The notes: a model not told the origin generated them from the sequence alone. A stretch of 64,000 nucleotides of DNA from Vibrio vulnificus NBRC 15645 = ATCC 27562 (GCF_002224265.1 NZ_CP012882.1:1-64000); one strand, 5' to 3'. Positions 39,102 through 49,690 are shown, counted from the first letter of the stretch. Program-made: numbers and translations.

Positions 39102-40991
39102 ATGAAACAATCCATGCTCACTCTAAAAAACAAAATTATCTTGTCTGTTTTGCTCTGCGTCCTCACCATAACGGGTGTCTTCATCTGGCAATCTTCCAGC
39201 ATTTTGTGGCAGCAGACGCGCTCAGGCATCTACGCCCGAGCTACCAGCGTCTCTGAAGCCGCCGCTCCCGCTTTGCAATACTGGTTAGAGAATAATATCC
39301 AGATCCTCGAATCCGCCGCTCATATCGAGCAATTGACGCAAGCCAAAGAGGCCATGCGCCATGCTAAAGAGTCAGCGAAGTATTTGGATGTCTATTACGC
39401 CACTCGTGACGGAAGCCTTTATCTTTCTGGTCAGGATGCAAAATACCCCAACTATGACGCTCGTAATGCTGAGTGGTATCAGCAAGCACTCCAAGAAAAT
39501 CGCAGTATCGTTTCCGCCCCGTATGTCAGCACTGAAACGCAGCAAGCTATGATCACACTCGCCACGCCAGTCAAAGTACGTGGAGAGATCATCGCCATTA
39601 TGGGGGCGGATATTTCTCTTAAGAGCGTTCAGGACAATATTTCTGGCTACAAGGTGGGCGACAACGCCTATGCCATGCTGATCAACGAACAAGGCACCAT
39701 TGTTGCTCATCCTCAGACCTCACTAGAGATGCAACCCTTCTCTGCGTATTCAAGTGAGATCTCGCTAGCGGGTATCCATCAAGCCATGGAGAACAATGAG
39801 ATCCAACGCCTCAGCAGAAATGGCGCAGAAAAGTTGATCTATTTTGACAAAATCAACCATACCGACTGGATCCTAGCGATTGAAATGGATCGTCAAACAG
39901 AAGAACAAAGCTATTCGGAACTGTTGCAAAAATTGCTATTGGAAGGCGTGGTCATGACGTTGGTGCTGATCGTCATTATCTCGCTCTTCATTAATTATCT
40001 GCTGAAAGATTTCTACCAAGTCTCGCACGCGTTAAAAGCAATAGCGCAAGGTGAAGGCGATTTGACGCATGAGATCCAAATCAGCTCCAAAGATGAAGTT
40101 GGTCAGCTTGCTCAAAACTTCAATACCTTTGTCAAAAACATGCACGACATGGTGAGCCAAATCGTCGCGCTTTCTCAGCAGCTTAATCAACAAGCACAAG
40201 ATGCGGCGCAACAAGCACAACACCGCAGCCAGCGTATTGCAACACAACAAGATGAAATTAATATGGTCGCGACCGCCGTAACGGAGATGTCGACGGCCAC
40301 GCACGAAATTGCCTTGAATGCTGAAAATACTTCAAAAGAAGGCGAAGCCACTGTCGATGTATCTCGCCAAGGGGTCAGCGAAGTACAACGCAGTCAACAG
40401 TCGATCCTTGCATTAGCTTCCGATGTGGAACGATCTGCCGCTGAGCTTCAAGAGTTAGAGCACCACGTGCATAGCATCAGTAATATTCTCTCTGTCATTT
40501 CAGAGATTGCTGAACAAACTAACTTGTTGGCGCTGAATGCCGCCATTGAAGCCGCTCGCGCGGGTGAGCAAGGAAGAGGATTTGCCGTTGTGGCAGACGA
40601 AGTCCGCATTCTTAGCCAGCGCACCCATACGTCCACCAGCGAGATTCAAAAAACCATTGAGACATTGCAATCGGCCACGCACAAAGTCGTTAATACCATG
40701 ACGGCAAGCCATGCCAACGCGCAGCAATCGGTGTCTGATGCAGAAACCGCTTGTCAAAGCTTGGAAAACATCATGGCGAGCGTGCAACGCATTAATGATA
40801 TGTCGACGCAAATCGCCACCGCCGCGGAAGAACAATCGTTGGTGACCGAAGAAATCACCCGCAATACTCAAGCGGTGAATGACGTCTCCAATGAACTCGC
40901 ACAGGCCGCCGTCACTGCAACCGAGCAAGCCAAACAATTGTCAGACTATTCCAAGCAACTGCATCAGCTCGTTTCACAATTTAAGCTTTAA
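39102..40991 (+). CDS. Methyl-accepting chemotaxis protein, dCache type
   Basis: This is a chemoreceptor of 629 residues from ATG 39102 (a TTG at 39093 is in frame). It has TM1 near residues 10-30 and a periplasmic dCache domain (about 35-280) with the typical segments [34 protein letters not shown] and [22 protein letters not shown]2 lies near 285-305; then HAMP, and a signalling hairpin with the conserved tip. The WYQQA and YVS...T signature resembles amine/amino-acid-sensing dCache domains in vibrios, but the residues that would prove amino-acid binding were not checked by alignment. Confidence 0.95.
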   Translation: MKQSMLTLKNKIILSVLLCVLTITGVFIWQSSSILWQQTRSGIYARATSVSEAAAPALQYWLENNIQILESAAHIEQLTQAKEAMRHAKESAKYLDVYYATRDGSLYLSGQDAKYPNYDARNAEWYQQALQENRSIVSAPYVSTETQQAMITLATPVKVRGEIIAIMGADISLKSVQDNISGYKVGDNAYAMLINEQGTIVAHPQTSLEMQPFSAYSSEISLAGIHQAMENNEIQRLSRNGAEKLIYFDKINHTDWILAIEMDRQTEEQSYSELLQKLLLEGVVMTLVLIVIISLFINYLLKDFYQVSHALKAIAQGEGDLTHEIQISSKDEVGQLAQNFNTFVKNMHDMVSQIVALSQQLNQQAQDAAQQAQHRSQRIATQQDEINMVATAVTEMSTATHEIALNAENTSKEGEATVDVSRQGVSEVQRSQQSILALASDVERSAAELQELEHHVHSISNILSVISEIAEQTNLLALNAAIEAARAGEQGRGFAVVADEVRILSQRTHTSTSEIQKTIETLQSATHKVVNTMTASHANAQQSVSDAETACQSLENIMASVQRINDMSTQIATAAEEQSLVTEEITRNTQAVNDVSNELAQAAVTATEQAKQLSDYSKQLHQLVSQFKL

Positions 40992-41042
40992 TACAAATCT
41001 CTGCGTCTTATAACAACGCTACTCTTCGCTTGACGAATAAAC

Positions 41043-41071
41043 AAAAGCGCATCGAACCTCGATGCGCTTTT
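41043..41071. terminator. Bidirectional terminator between the MCP and the DUF1566 operon
   Basis: AAAAGCGCATCGA (41043-41055) pairs perfectly with TCGATGCGCTTTT (41059-41071) around a three-base loop. It serves both converging units. Confidence 0.92.
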
Positions 41072-41101
41072 CTATTGCCAGTAGACTTAGATAGCCGTTA
41101 T

Positions 41102-41662
41102 TTATTGCTCAGTCACCAATAAGACACTCAGGCCCTGAGTTTGTGCGTGGTGATACACTTCGCCATTGGCACTGTCAAAACTCAGTGCTGACGCGCCTTG
41201 AGTGGATGGTGTGTTACTCCAGATATAAACCGCCAAATTGCCCAGCTCTACCGTGTATGCCGACCCCCAAGCTCGAGCATTCAAAGATGGGGAATGGCAC
41301 GCAGCCTCAGTTAAAGAGACTAACTCTTTAATATTGGCCATTCGCCAGCCACGCTTACCAGCAAAATTGAACAAGGCGTGGTTGGCGTTTTCGTCATCGA
41401 CCGCTTGAGCCGTTTGCAACGCGCTTTGCCAGTTCTCTAACTGGGCTTCGCCTTCACAGCGCTCTTGAGCCTGATTCCACTGTTGGCCAACGGCACAACG
41501 CATCCAGGTTAAACCAGTTTGCTTGTCGGTTACGGTGCCGAGATCAGAGTAACTAAAACGGGCATTCGATGCCGTTGGGGTTAAGCCGTCTAAGCATTGC
41601 TGTTCTGCCCATACCGAACTTGAAGCAAGGAGCAGCGCCAATGTTGTGAGTGTTTTTTTCAT
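41102..41662 (-). CDS. Secreted DUF1566 (Lcl-type) protein
   Basis: This is a 186-residue exported protein. I start at ATG 41662 after AAAAGGGAA; the longer frame overlaps the previous gene. A signal peptide ends SSVWA. One DUF1566 domain fills the rest, with the typical pattern DKQTGLTWMRCAVGQQW, W(Q)SALQTAQ, GWRMANIKELVSL and YIWSNTPS. Such domains share a fold used in adhesins and collagen-like proteins, but this one's partner is unknown. Four cysteines suggest disulfides. Last gene of the five-gene operon, one base from the upstream gene. Confidence 0.85.
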   Translation of the reverse strand: MKKTLTTLALLLASSSVWAEQQCLDGLTPTASNARFSYSDLGTVTDKQTGLTWMRCAVGQQWNQAQERCEGEAQLENWQSALQTAQAVDDENANHALFNFAGKRGWRMANIKELVSLTEAACHSPSLNARAWGSAYTVELGNLAVYIWSNTPSTQGASALSFDSANGEVYHHAQTQGLSVLLVTEQ

Positions 41663-41663
41663 C

Positions 41664-43115
41664 TTAGTTCCCTTTTGCTGCAACCATACGGACGGGTAGT
41701 TGGAAAGAGGTGCCGTAATCGGCTTCCACCATGTCGGAATAAATTTCAAAGTATTCGATTTGGCCGCGGTCTTCACCCAACAGTCGCACCGCCGCCGATT
41801 GGATACTGCCTTCGGTAGCATACGCGTTGTATTGAGTGAATTTCACCGTCGATGTCCATACGTAGCCATACGGATCCAGATCGGGATGCCCCAATGATTG
41901 CTGCGGGAAGTAACGCTGATTCAATCCTTTTTGTTGGCCGGTTTCCGTTTGAGATTGCTCGCCAAAATCGATGAGATTGTAGAACTCTTGCACCGTCGGT
42001 AAGCGCCAGTTGGTTTGCCCACACAAGGTTTGCTGACTGAGCAACTCCGCGTAATCTTGCGTGGTACAAATGTTGTCGCCTGCATCGTGGCACCCAGACG
42101 CCGCAAGGTCTTCCGCGTACGGTTCGAAACGAGGTAACTTGAGGGTAAAAATACGATCGCGATATTGAAGCGACTGCGCATCGGCACTCTTATTTTCCCA
42201 GATCAAGCCTGTACGCAGATCTTGAACACAAGACCACTGCTCAGCGTCATCTGCTAATGGGTTGCCATTGCCATCGAGCTTGACCAGTTTGAAGCCATTT
42301 TGTGTGCTTTCCTGCCTATCGAGTTGATCAAAACCAAATGAAGCATCTTGGCCCGGATAATGCCCGCTTGGCGCGTTTTCTAAGCTCACACTGTTGCCAG
42401 AGAATTGCTTAACAACCCCGGTATCGTTAATCACTTGGCGTTGTACTGGCTGGTTTCTGATCGCTTCGAGCCACTGCTCAATGGTTTGCTCACTCAAAGC
42501 ATCCGTCGCTAAATGTTGCCCAGCAAACTGCAACTGGTGGGCAATTTGCGCCAAAATACGTGATTGCTCATGGCTGTTTACTTTACCCAGAACTCGGCGC
42601 ACGTTGTCGTTCAACACCTCAAGGCCATTCGGTTGACCTATCGTCAGAAGATCGTCTCCCACCGCAACACCCACATCCGCTAACTGTTGTTGCAGTTTTT
42701 CCTTGGCAACCGTCACGGTAACGCCTTGGTTGACCATGGCAGAAATCAATGACGTGACTTCGTTGATCACCATGCCTTTTTCTTTACTCTGCCCCGGCGT
42801 AGAAAGATAGAGGGTTTGATTGCCCGCCAACGCCACCTCGGCTAATACTGGACGACGATAGAAAGTTTTGCTGGTCGACTGAAAACGAAACTGGCCATTG
42901 CCATCTAACGCGATGGTGCTTTCCGTTTGATCGCAGCGCGAGTTCTGGTTGTAGTCAACACACACTTTGGTGTTCGTGCTGTTCGCTTCCGCCAGCGCAA
43001 CTTGACCGGATAATGAATAAGTGGGCGCCGTGTTGGTGGCACTGCCACCAGATGATGAGCCACCACAGCCTGCCAAGAGCAGCGCGGAGGCAATAAGGGA
43101 ATAGTGTCGTTTCAT
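41664..43115 (-). CDS. DUF1566 lipoprotein
   Basis: This is a 483-residue lipoprotein: lipobox LLAGC followed by a GGSSSGGSA linker, so it is anchored in a membrane, probably the outer one. An N-terminal beta-rich region with Asp/Asn-rich segments (VCVDYNQNSRCDQTESTIAL) is followed by a helical region. The C-terminal half (about 290-480) is DUF1566 (DLRTGLIWENKS, TNWRLPTVQEFYNLIDFG, YVWTSTVKF). Several cysteines are present. It is paralogous in its last half to the next gene. Tight linkage to a secreted metallopeptidase and TonB receptor suggests surface function. No enzyme motif was recognised. Confidence 0.85.
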   Translation of the reverse strand: MKRHYSLIASALLLAGCGGSSSGGSATNTAPTYSLSGQVALAEANSTNTKVCVDYNQNSRCDQTESTIALDGNGQFRFQSTSKTFYRRPVLAEVALAGNQTLYLSTPGQSKEKGMVINEVTSLISAMVNQGVTVTVAKEKLQQQLADVGVAVGDDLLTIGQPNGLEVLNDNVRRVLGKVNSHEQSRILAQIAHQLQFAGQHLATDALSEQTIEQWLEAIRNQPVQRQVINDTGVVKQFSGNSVSLENAPSGHYPGQDASFGFDQLDRQESTQNGFKLVKLDGNGNPLADDAEQWSCVQDLRTGLIWENKSADAQSLQYRDRIFTLKLPRFEPYAEDLAASGCHDAGDNICTTQDYAELLSQQTLCGQTNWRLPTVQEFYNLIDFGEQSQTETGQQKGLNQRYFPQQSLGHPDLDPYGYVWTSTVKFTQYNAYATEGSIQSAAVRLLGEDRGQIEYFEIYSDMVEADYGTSFQLPVRMVAAKGN

Positions 43116-43136
43116 GTTGTTTTCTTCTGCTTAGCT

Positions 43137-45422
43137 TCAATTTTGGCGAGAGCAAAACGCTCGAGCCACAAATATGGAAAAGAGCGCCCAGAGGACAAAG
43201 AGATTGAGTTGCCCACCCGATTTTTTCGAAGTGCTATCTGCACGGGTTTCATTACATTGGTATTGCTCAAACTGGCTAATGCCCCACGCGTTTAACCGGC
43301 CTTGATTGCCTTCGATGGAATCCATGATCTCTAGACGCCAGCGTCCCCAGGCTTGCTGACCAAGTAATGGCGCTAATTGCGCGTCGTGAGCCACGGTGAA
43401 ATAGCCTTTGAAGCCGTTGCCCTGACTGATTTGGTGATTCCAAAGCACCAGCTTGTCACCTTTTGGTGAGGTCAAAGTGATAGACAAATCCGCCATTGAT
43501 GCGTGGTCAATATCGAGATAAATGGCGAACTGTTCACCAATGGTGACGTCGCGATCAAGAAATGTCTGCGAGAAGATCTGTTGTCCAACGTTAAAACGGC
43601 CCTGCGCGTCAGTGCCGGCATCATTCAGTCGCGCGTCCATCTGCTGCGCACTATTGACCAACTGAGGTACACCTCGCACCAAGGTGATCGACTCTTGCCA
43701 CTGCTGCTTTGCCAGCCAAGGCTGATGACGATAATCGGTCTCCACTTGCGCGACAAACGGCTGGCCACATACCAACCCTTCTGGTAGCTCCGAGCTAAGG
43801 GTAAGTGAATGGGTCAGTTGGCTCTGCTTCTCCACCAAGATCTGTTGCTGAAGAGAAAGTCTTGCCTCAACCTCTGCAGCTCGACCGTTGGCCACCAGCT
43901 CAATAGAGAGCGGTTTCGCATCCGTGATGTATTTACTTTCAAGACGGCTGGTGAACGGGGCTTTTAACAATCCGTGTCGTTTAAAGTGGCGTTGCAAAAT
44001 CTCTGCATACGGTTTTTCAGGGTAAAGAGTGGCAGCGGCCAGCACGGTGCTTTCCGCCAAATCGTGCATCTTTACGCCGCGCCCGAGGCCATACATACCT
44101 TGCAAAACGATCGTATCGAACTGATGAAACACTCGCTCATCCCCGTCACCGAGCAAGGAGACTGACTCCTTCAGGGCCTGGAACAACGGTGTTGACCACA
44201 GTTCATCACCCAACTCGCCCCCAACACTTTCGTGTGCTCGATAGTGGCCATGTTCAAAATAGCGCGCACGTTGGTTCCACAAGCTTCGAGTTGAGAGACG
44301 ATTTCCAAACACGCCATCCCAATTGAACACCGTATCCAGTTCAAACTCTTGGCCACGCCTTGCGGCATCGAGATATTGCTGACGATAACTGTTACTACCA
44401 GCCCAATAATCACCGAACCCTTCGCCGATCGCACCGCTATGGCCATATGCCCAATCAGGCACAATTTGATAGTGGATACCGTGGCCAAGCTCATGCAAGA
44501 TAACATCGGCATCCATCGCATCTGGTGAAACACCACCCAAGCCAAACATCGCCGCCTGAGGGCCTTTATAATAGGTAGAATTGTTGGCAGACAGCCCACG
44601 TCCATCAAACTTTAGTGGCTCATTAAACAGCGCATAGCCCAGTGTTTTTGTGTATTCGAGCGAATGGTCAAGATGGTAAAACGCCATCACCGCCAAAAAA
44701 CGCGGATCATTGCTATCCAGCGTTTGCAGATCCGTCAAGGCTGCAAAATGGCTAATCCCCGACGGCGCCGCGAAACCGCTTTCGTCTCTGACCGGTACAC
44801 CATCTTGCGTCTCCACTGAAATCAGTGCTTTAGCATCCACTTCGACCACATTTCGGTTGCGTAAAAAATAACCCTGATCGGTTTTTAGTAAGCTGACCTT
44901 TCGACGTTGATATTCCATCGCGCCGGGGTAGTCATCCATGCTGTTCCAGCCACTGCTTGGGGCCGGAAGTTGTTGTTGCGTGCGAAGATCGGGGTCGAAG
45001 ACCTGTATTTCAACCGTTTCGAGTTCGCCTTGTTCTAAGGCAGGAGGAAAATCCGCCTCTAATCTTCGAGGGTGTTCCAACTCCACCGCCGTGGTTGGCT
45101 CGCCATTGAGCAACACCGTGTTTTCTAAACTACGAAACACGCGCGCCACTCGGTGCTGCTGATCCGTTGTCACCACAAGGCTTTTTTGCTGTTGATACTG
45201 CCCATGTTGCCAAACATCAAAGTTATAGTGATGGCCCAACAGTGAGGTGGTTTGATACCTGAGTTTAAATTCGCCCAGATCAGCATAATGCTGCTGAACA
45301 AACTGCTGTACTTGCTCGACGCTATTCAAGGTCACTCGCTCTTCGGGGTAATCCCACTGCGCTGCGTCAACCATCGGATTCATCGCCAGTAGCAGGGCAA
45401 GTAAGGTGAGTTTGGTCTTCAT
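43137..45422 (-). CDS. Secreted zinc metallopeptidase with P-domain and GlyGly-CTERM-like tail
   Basis: This is a 761-residue exported protease. A signal peptide (about 1-20, ending MVDAA) precedes an N-terminal propeptide-like region. The zinc motif HELGH (DVILHELGHGIHYQ) is followed by a downstream glutamate in GEGFGDYWAG, a gluzincin pattern as in M4/M36-type peptidases. A proprotein-convertase P-like beta domain follows (about 610-720). The tail SGG followed by a hydrophobic helix and basic residues resembles GlyGly-CTERM, the target of rhombosortase and type II secretion in vibrios. AAGGAG precedes the start. It lies 16 bases after the TonB receptor gene. Confidence 0.87.
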   Translation of the reverse strand: MKTKLTLLALLLAMNPMVDAAQWDYPEERVTLNSVEQVQQFVQQHYADLGEFKLRYQTTSLLGHHYNFDVWQHGQYQQQKSLVVTTDQQHRVARVFRSLENTVLLNGEPTTAVELEHPRRLEADFPPALEQGELETVEIQVFDPDLRTQQQLPAPSSGWNSMDDYPGAMEYQRRKVSLLKTDQGYFLRNRNVVEVDAKALISVETQDGVPVRDESGFAAPSGISHFAALTDLQTLDSNDPRFLAVMAFYHLDHSLEYTKTLGYALFNEPLKFDGRGLSANNSTYYKGPQAAMFGLGGVSPDAMDADVILHELGHGIHYQIVPDWAYGHSGAIGEGFGDYWAGSNSYRQQYLDAARRGQEFELDTVFNWDGVFGNRLSTRSLWNQRARYFEHGHYRAHESVGGELGDELWSTPLFQALKESVSLLGDGDERVFHQFDTIVLQGMYGLGRGVKMHDLAESTVLAAATLYPEKPYAEILQRHFKRHGLLKAPFTSRLESKYITDAKPLSIELVANGRAAEVEARLSLQQQILVEKQSQLTHSLTLSSELPEGLVCGQPFVAQVETDYRHQPWLAKQQWQESITLVRGVPQLVNSAQQMDARLNDAGTDAQGRFNVGQQIFSQTFLDRDVTIGEQFAIYLDIDHASMADLSITLTSPKGDKLVLWNHQISQGNGFKGYFTVAHDAQLAPLLGQQAWGRWRLEIMDSIEGNQGRLNAWGISQFEQYQCNETRADSTSKKSGGQLNLFVLWALFSIFVARAFCSRQN

Positions 45423-45438
45423 CTTCGACTCCTTGCGC

Positions 45439-47574
45439 TTAGAACTGGTATTTCACGTTGGCCGTGAAGTAGCGCCCCGGCTCTGTGGAATAAGTGGTGT
45501 GGGCTTGTGAAATGCCCGCCACGTCTTGATAGCGAATGTATTCATTGTCGAACAGGTTGACGATGGAGGCACTCAACGTCAGATCCTTATTCCATTGATA
45601 AGAAGCAAACAGGTCGAAGCTGTGCCACGACTCCGTTTTGGCGCACGACACTTCTTGATTGAAGTCATTCACGCACACAGGTACACGGTCCATACTTGCT
45701 GCCCAGTTCCACAGCAATGATGCAGACCAGTTTTGCTTGGCGTAACTCAGCTCAACGTTACCTTCTACTGGCGTTAGGGTTCGAATGTATTCGCCTTGGT
45801 CATTTTTGCCGTCGACATAACCCGCTTTCGTCGCCAGTAACCATTGCTCGTTGATCTGGTGGGCAGCCGATAGCTCTGCACCGTAGGTTTCAACCCCGTT
45901 AAGGTTTTGGTATTGCTTCAGAGTCACAGGGCCAGCCATGCCCACTTCTTTGACATCAATGAAATCATCAAATTGTTGGTAAAACAGCGCAACATAAAGG
46001 CGTGAGGTGCCGTTATCAAACTTATGCCCCACCTCGAACGAATCACTGGTTTCGGCTTTGAGATCCATATTAGGAATGATGACAAACGGAGTGAATGGAA
46101 TGTCTTCATGAGACACATAGCCGTATGCTTTGTCATACGTTGGCGCACGGTAACCATGGTTGTACGAAAAATAGATCTGATGAGCGTCAGCCACTTTTCT
46201 TGCGATAGAGAAGCTCGGTGACCACTCTTGGCTGTCGATATTCTTCATGGCGAAACCGTTGCTGTGTGCATCGCCATCTGGCGTAAGGCGATGAGCATCA
46301 AACCGCAGCCCCAATGTGGTTGTCCAGCGGCCATACTGCATCATTTCTAAACCATAGACGCCCACACTGAGCGCTTTGGCTGGTGTGAAAGGTTGTTTGC
46401 TGAACGCACTTGAGCCACCCGAAACCAAAGATTGACGCTCAGACGTTCTCGAATAGCGGTTGCTGTTTACTTTCAAGCCATAAGCAAGTTGGTGCTCAGT
46501 TTGAGCGGTGGCAAACGCCTTGGTCATATCAGCACGAAAGCCCACAAGCTGATCGCGAAATTCGTTGTTGTCTAAACTGCGCTTTTGCTCCGTAATGCCA
46601 TTTTGATCCAGCCTGCCGTAGAGACGGTTGATATCTTCTACATCAGCCATGTCTCGCCAATACAACTTGGCTTTGGCTTCATCGAACCAAAAAGCGTCCA
46701 CAGGCTGATATTCCAACCCAGCCGAAACGCCAAGATCCGTGACGTGCGAGTCTTCGTAGTACTGGTTTTGGTCCCATTTTCCATCCGCATGTATACCTGG
46801 GCTCCCTTCACGACGAATTTGCCCTTCACGATAGGCATCTGCGGCAATACTTAACATCAGCGCATCACCAACAAAATGGTTGAGCTGGTAATTGGCGCTC
46901 GCCCCTTCTAACTCACGCTGATAGTTATCTTGATGGAAGTTGCGTGTTTCCTCTCCCTGCCAATACGCGACCGTCAACAACGAGTCAGTGTTGCCTGATC
47001 GAAAGGCCAAATTACTCATCAGTTGGGTTTTATCACTGATGCCTGTGTACGTGGTGGCCACATCAGCATAGAAATCGTCATTTTTTAAGTAGTCACTTGG
47101 CTGCATCGATTCAATCACGACAGTGCCGCCCAGCGCGCCTGAACCGTGAATGGATGAACTGGCTCCTTTCACCACTTCAATACTTTTGACGTTGACCAAG
47201 TCAAAGGAGTTACGCCCCACTTTGTCATTGATGTCATTAGCACCAAAGCCATCGGCACTTTGCACGCCATCACGAACGATCATAATTCGGTTGCCCGTCA
47301 TACCACGGATGGCGATGTTTTGTGGCCGACCCGCGCCTCCCGTGACACTGACGCCGGGCTCATTGCGCAGCGCATCGTACAGCTCCGTTTGGCCTTTTTT
47401 CTCGAGTTCTTTACCACTGATCACCGACACAGAGCCCGCCACTTCCGATAGCGGTTGCTCGATTTGATTGGCCGTCACGACGACCTCTTCCATCACGGCG
47501 TGGTCATTTTCAGCGTGCACGAAGTTGGCAGCGAGTACCGACAGTACCGCCGCTGAGACAGGCGTTAGTTTCAT
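45439..47574 (-). CDS. TonB-dependent outer-membrane receptor (haem/haemoglobin-like family)
   Basis: This is a 711-residue outer-membrane receptor. A signal peptide ends NFVHA; a TonB box MEEVVVTA follows; the plug domain (about 45-155) has the typical VSVTGGAGRPQNIAIRGM and VEVVKGASSSIHGSGALGG segments; a 22-strand barrel ends in an aromatic residue (TANVKYQF). The overall pattern is that of the haemoglobin/transferrin/lactoferrin receptor group. The substrate cannot be told: I did not find a clear FRAP/NPNL haem motif. Its ATG abuts the stop of the peptidase gene upstream, and Fur-like boxes precede the operon. Confidence 0.92.
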   Translation of the reverse strand: MKLTPVSAAVLSVLAANFVHAENDHAVMEEVVVTANQIEQPLSEVAGSVSVISGKELEKKGQTELYDALRNEPGVSVTGGAGRPQNIAIRGMTGNRIMIVRDGVQSADGFGANDINDKVGRNSFDLVNVKSIEVVKGASSSIHGSGALGGTVVIESMQPSDYLKNDDFYADVATTYTGISDKTQLMSNLAFRSGNTDSLLTVAYWQGEETRNFHQDNYQRELEGASANYQLNHFVGDALMLSIAADAYREGQIRREGSPGIHADGKWDQNQYYEDSHVTDLGVSAGLEYQPVDAFWFDEAKAKLYWRDMADVEDINRLYGRLDQNGITEQKRSLDNNEFRDQLVGFRADMTKAFATAQTEHQLAYGLKVNSNRYSRTSERQSLVSGGSSAFSKQPFTPAKALSVGVYGLEMMQYGRWTTTLGLRFDAHRLTPDGDAHSNGFAMKNIDSQEWSPSFSIARKVADAHQIYFSYNHGYRAPTYDKAYGYVSHEDIPFTPFVIIPNMDLKAETSDSFEVGHKFDNGTSRLYVALFYQQFDDFIDVKEVGMAGPVTLKQYQNLNGVETYGAELSAAHQINEQWLLATKAGYVDGKNDQGEYIRTLTPVEGNVELSYAKQNWSASLLWNWAASMDRVPVCVNDFNQEVSCAKTESWHSFDLFASYQWNKDLTLSASIVNLFDNEYIRYQDVAGISQAHTTYSTEPGRYFTANVKYQF

Positions 47575-49629
47575 TTATTGCTCCGATTTATTCGATGTTT
47601 TGATCAGTGAAAGTAAAAAAGCATACTCTTTGGCTTGTTGCGCCAATCCTTTACGCCTGTCCATGGCGTGGCCTGAATCAAAATCCGTTTGCAACAAATA
47701 AGGCCCGGTTCCTGTACTAAGAGCCGCCAGTTTTGTCAGGTACTTCGCCCCTTCCCAATACGGCACACGCTGATCGTGCCAACCAATTTGCACCAACATT
47801 GGCGGATAAGTGGCCGATTGAAGGTTGAGATAAGGGTCGTAATCTTGCATCGCTTTTCGTTGAGCAGGCAACTCGGGATTACCCCATTCTCCATATTGCT
47901 GCTCAGTGAGCGGTAATCGGCTGTCTGACATGCTGTTGAGCACATCAACAAACGGCACTTTGATCACGGCCCCTGAAAACAGTTCCGGCTTTTGGTTGAT
48001 CGCTGCCGCCACTAATGTACCGCCCGCACTGGATCCCATTAGGTAAATGTCGCGCTGCACCGGCTCTGCCCCCTTCGCATTCAAGCGAACATGGCGAAGT
48101 GTTTGAGCGGCGGCGACAAAATCAGCGATGGCGTTGCTTTTGTTGATCCCTTTCCCTGCATCGTGCCATGACGCACCAAAGTAGCCGCCCCCACGAACAT
48201 GCGCCACTGCGTATATGGCGCCTTGATCAAGTAAGCTGATGGTCTGCGGCATAAAATAAGGTTTCATGGTAAAGCCGTAAGCACCGTAACCATAAAGAAT
48301 CACTGGGGAAGTTGCCGTGAGCTTGTCACGACGGTACGCCAGTGTCACCGGAACCTCAACACCAGAAGATTGCACCAAAATCTGCTCCGTACGGTACAAA
48401 CTGGGCTGGTAATTGGCGTAGCGATCTTGGGCGATCGCTTTGATGCTCAGCGAGCTCACGTCTAGCTCTCGCCAAGTCGGTGGCGTGGTCATCGACATGC
48501 TACGAATGCGCACTTTGTTACTGGCGAAATCGCCATTTCTCGAAACCCAAGCCGCTTCACCAGCGTGATTCAAGGGGATTTGCTTGCGTAGTTCACCACG
48601 GTAGCTTAATACCGAAAGTAATGAATCTGGACCCTGGCTAGCGCTCACCACAACACCTGCCGAAAACAGATAGAACTGATTCAGCGTCGTGATGTGATCA
48701 CTAAAGCGTTGCCAATCAGTCGGTGCCTGCAACGGTGCCTGATAAAGCTGAAAATCACCAGCATGATTGCTCTGAACAAAAAGCGTTTGCTGGCTGATAT
48801 CCGCATAATATTCCATCCCTTGTTCAGCTTTACGCAGAACAGCGGAGACTTCTCCAGTGCGCAAGTCGAGGATTTTTTGTTCGCTACTGTTTTCATTGTT
48901 GCTTTGCAATAGCGCGTAATTTGCATCACTGGCGGCATAAAACGACATCAACCAATCTGCTCGCGTTTCCTGCCACAAGCTGTGTTGACGACCCGTTTCG
49001 AGCTCAATCGCCATGATGTTCGATGGACGCTGAGACTGATCTTTTTCAATCACATAAACAGTCAAACCATCGCGAGAGAGCAACACTGGCGTGTCCAAAT
49101 CTTTCGCAATTTCAACCATATGGCCTTGTTTTAAATCGACCAACACCGCTTGATATCGCTCGCTACCTTGACGATCTTCGGTAAAGAGCAAGTGTGTACG
49201 CTTTGCCGAGATGGCCCACTCACCCACTTGATAGTAAGCCGTGTTATTTTGTCGCTCGGCAAACGAGAACACCACTTCTGCTTGTTGAGTGAATGGGTCG
49301 CGGCGCATCAATTGCAAACTGCCGCCTTGGTTAGTTAGCTTCCATTCCTCTCCTTCACGATAACCCCATGGTTCTTCACCTTTCTCAGGCTGCATCGCTT
49401 GCCACTGCTCCTCGAGCATGTGTGCCAAACTCTCGCTTTCAAGCAATCTTTGTGCTGTAAGCTGATTCTGCTCTTCTAGGTAAGCACGCACTCGCGGTGA
49501 ACTGCGTGAATCATCTCGCAGCCATTCATACTTGTCTTTAGCATCCTTATCCGTCACAGAGGAATTTTGAGCAAAACTCAACCCTGCCGGGAGCCATGCC
49601 AGCATCAAAAGAAGATGAATAAATTTCAT
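47575..49629 (-). CDS. Exported prolyl-oligopeptidase-family peptidase (S9, oligopeptidase B-like)
   Basis: This is a 684-residue serine peptidase with a signal peptide (about 1-20, ending GLSFA), unlike cytoplasmic oligopeptidase B. An N-terminal WLRDD segment and beta-propeller (about 60-400) cover an alpha/beta-hydrolase domain. The catalytic Ser lies in GSSAGG (near residue 535), Asp in HDQRVP and His in DSGHAMD. Oligopeptidase B cuts after basic residues in short peptides; substrate here is unknown. First gene of a five-gene operon whose next member is a TonB receptor, so the peptidase may trim peptides released from an iron-carrying host protein; this is inference. Confidence 0.92.
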   Translation of the reverse strand: MKFIHLLLMLAWLPAGLSFAQNSSVTDKDAKDKYEWLRDDSRSSPRVRAYLEEQNQLTAQRLLESESLAHMLEEQWQAMQPEKGEEPWGYREGEEWKLTNQGGSLQLMRRDPFTQQAEVVFSFAERQNNTAYYQVGEWAISAKRTHLLFTEDRQGSERYQAVLVDLKQGHMVEIAKDLDTPVLLSRDGLTVYVIEKDQSQRPSNIMAIELETGRQHSLWQETRADWLMSFYAASDANYALLQSNNENSSEQKILDLRTGEVSAVLRKAEQGMEYYADISQQTLFVQSNHAGDFQLYQAPLQAPTDWQRFSDHITTLNQFYLFSAGVVVSASQGPDSLLSVLSYRGELRKQIPLNHAGEAAWVSRNGDFASNKVRIRSMSMTTPPTWRELDVSSLSIKAIAQDRYANYQPSLYRTEQILVQSSGVEVPVTLAYRRDKLTATSPVILYGYGAYGFTMKPYFMPQTISLLDQGAIYAVAHVRGGGYFGASWHDAGKGINKSNAIADFVAAAQTLRHVRLNAKGAEPVQRDIYLMGSSAGGTLVAAAINQKPELFSGAVIKVPFVDVLNSMSDSRLPLTEQQYGEWGNPELPAQRKAMQDYDPYLNLQSATYPPMLVQIGWHDQRVPYWEGAKYLTKLAALSTGTGPYLLQTDFDSGHAMDRRKGLAQQAKEYAFLLSLIKTSNKSEQ

Positions 49630-49690
49630 AGTTTTGGAAGTTACATTTATAAAGCAAATGAAAGGACGCTAGTTTGCACTCAAATGCAAA

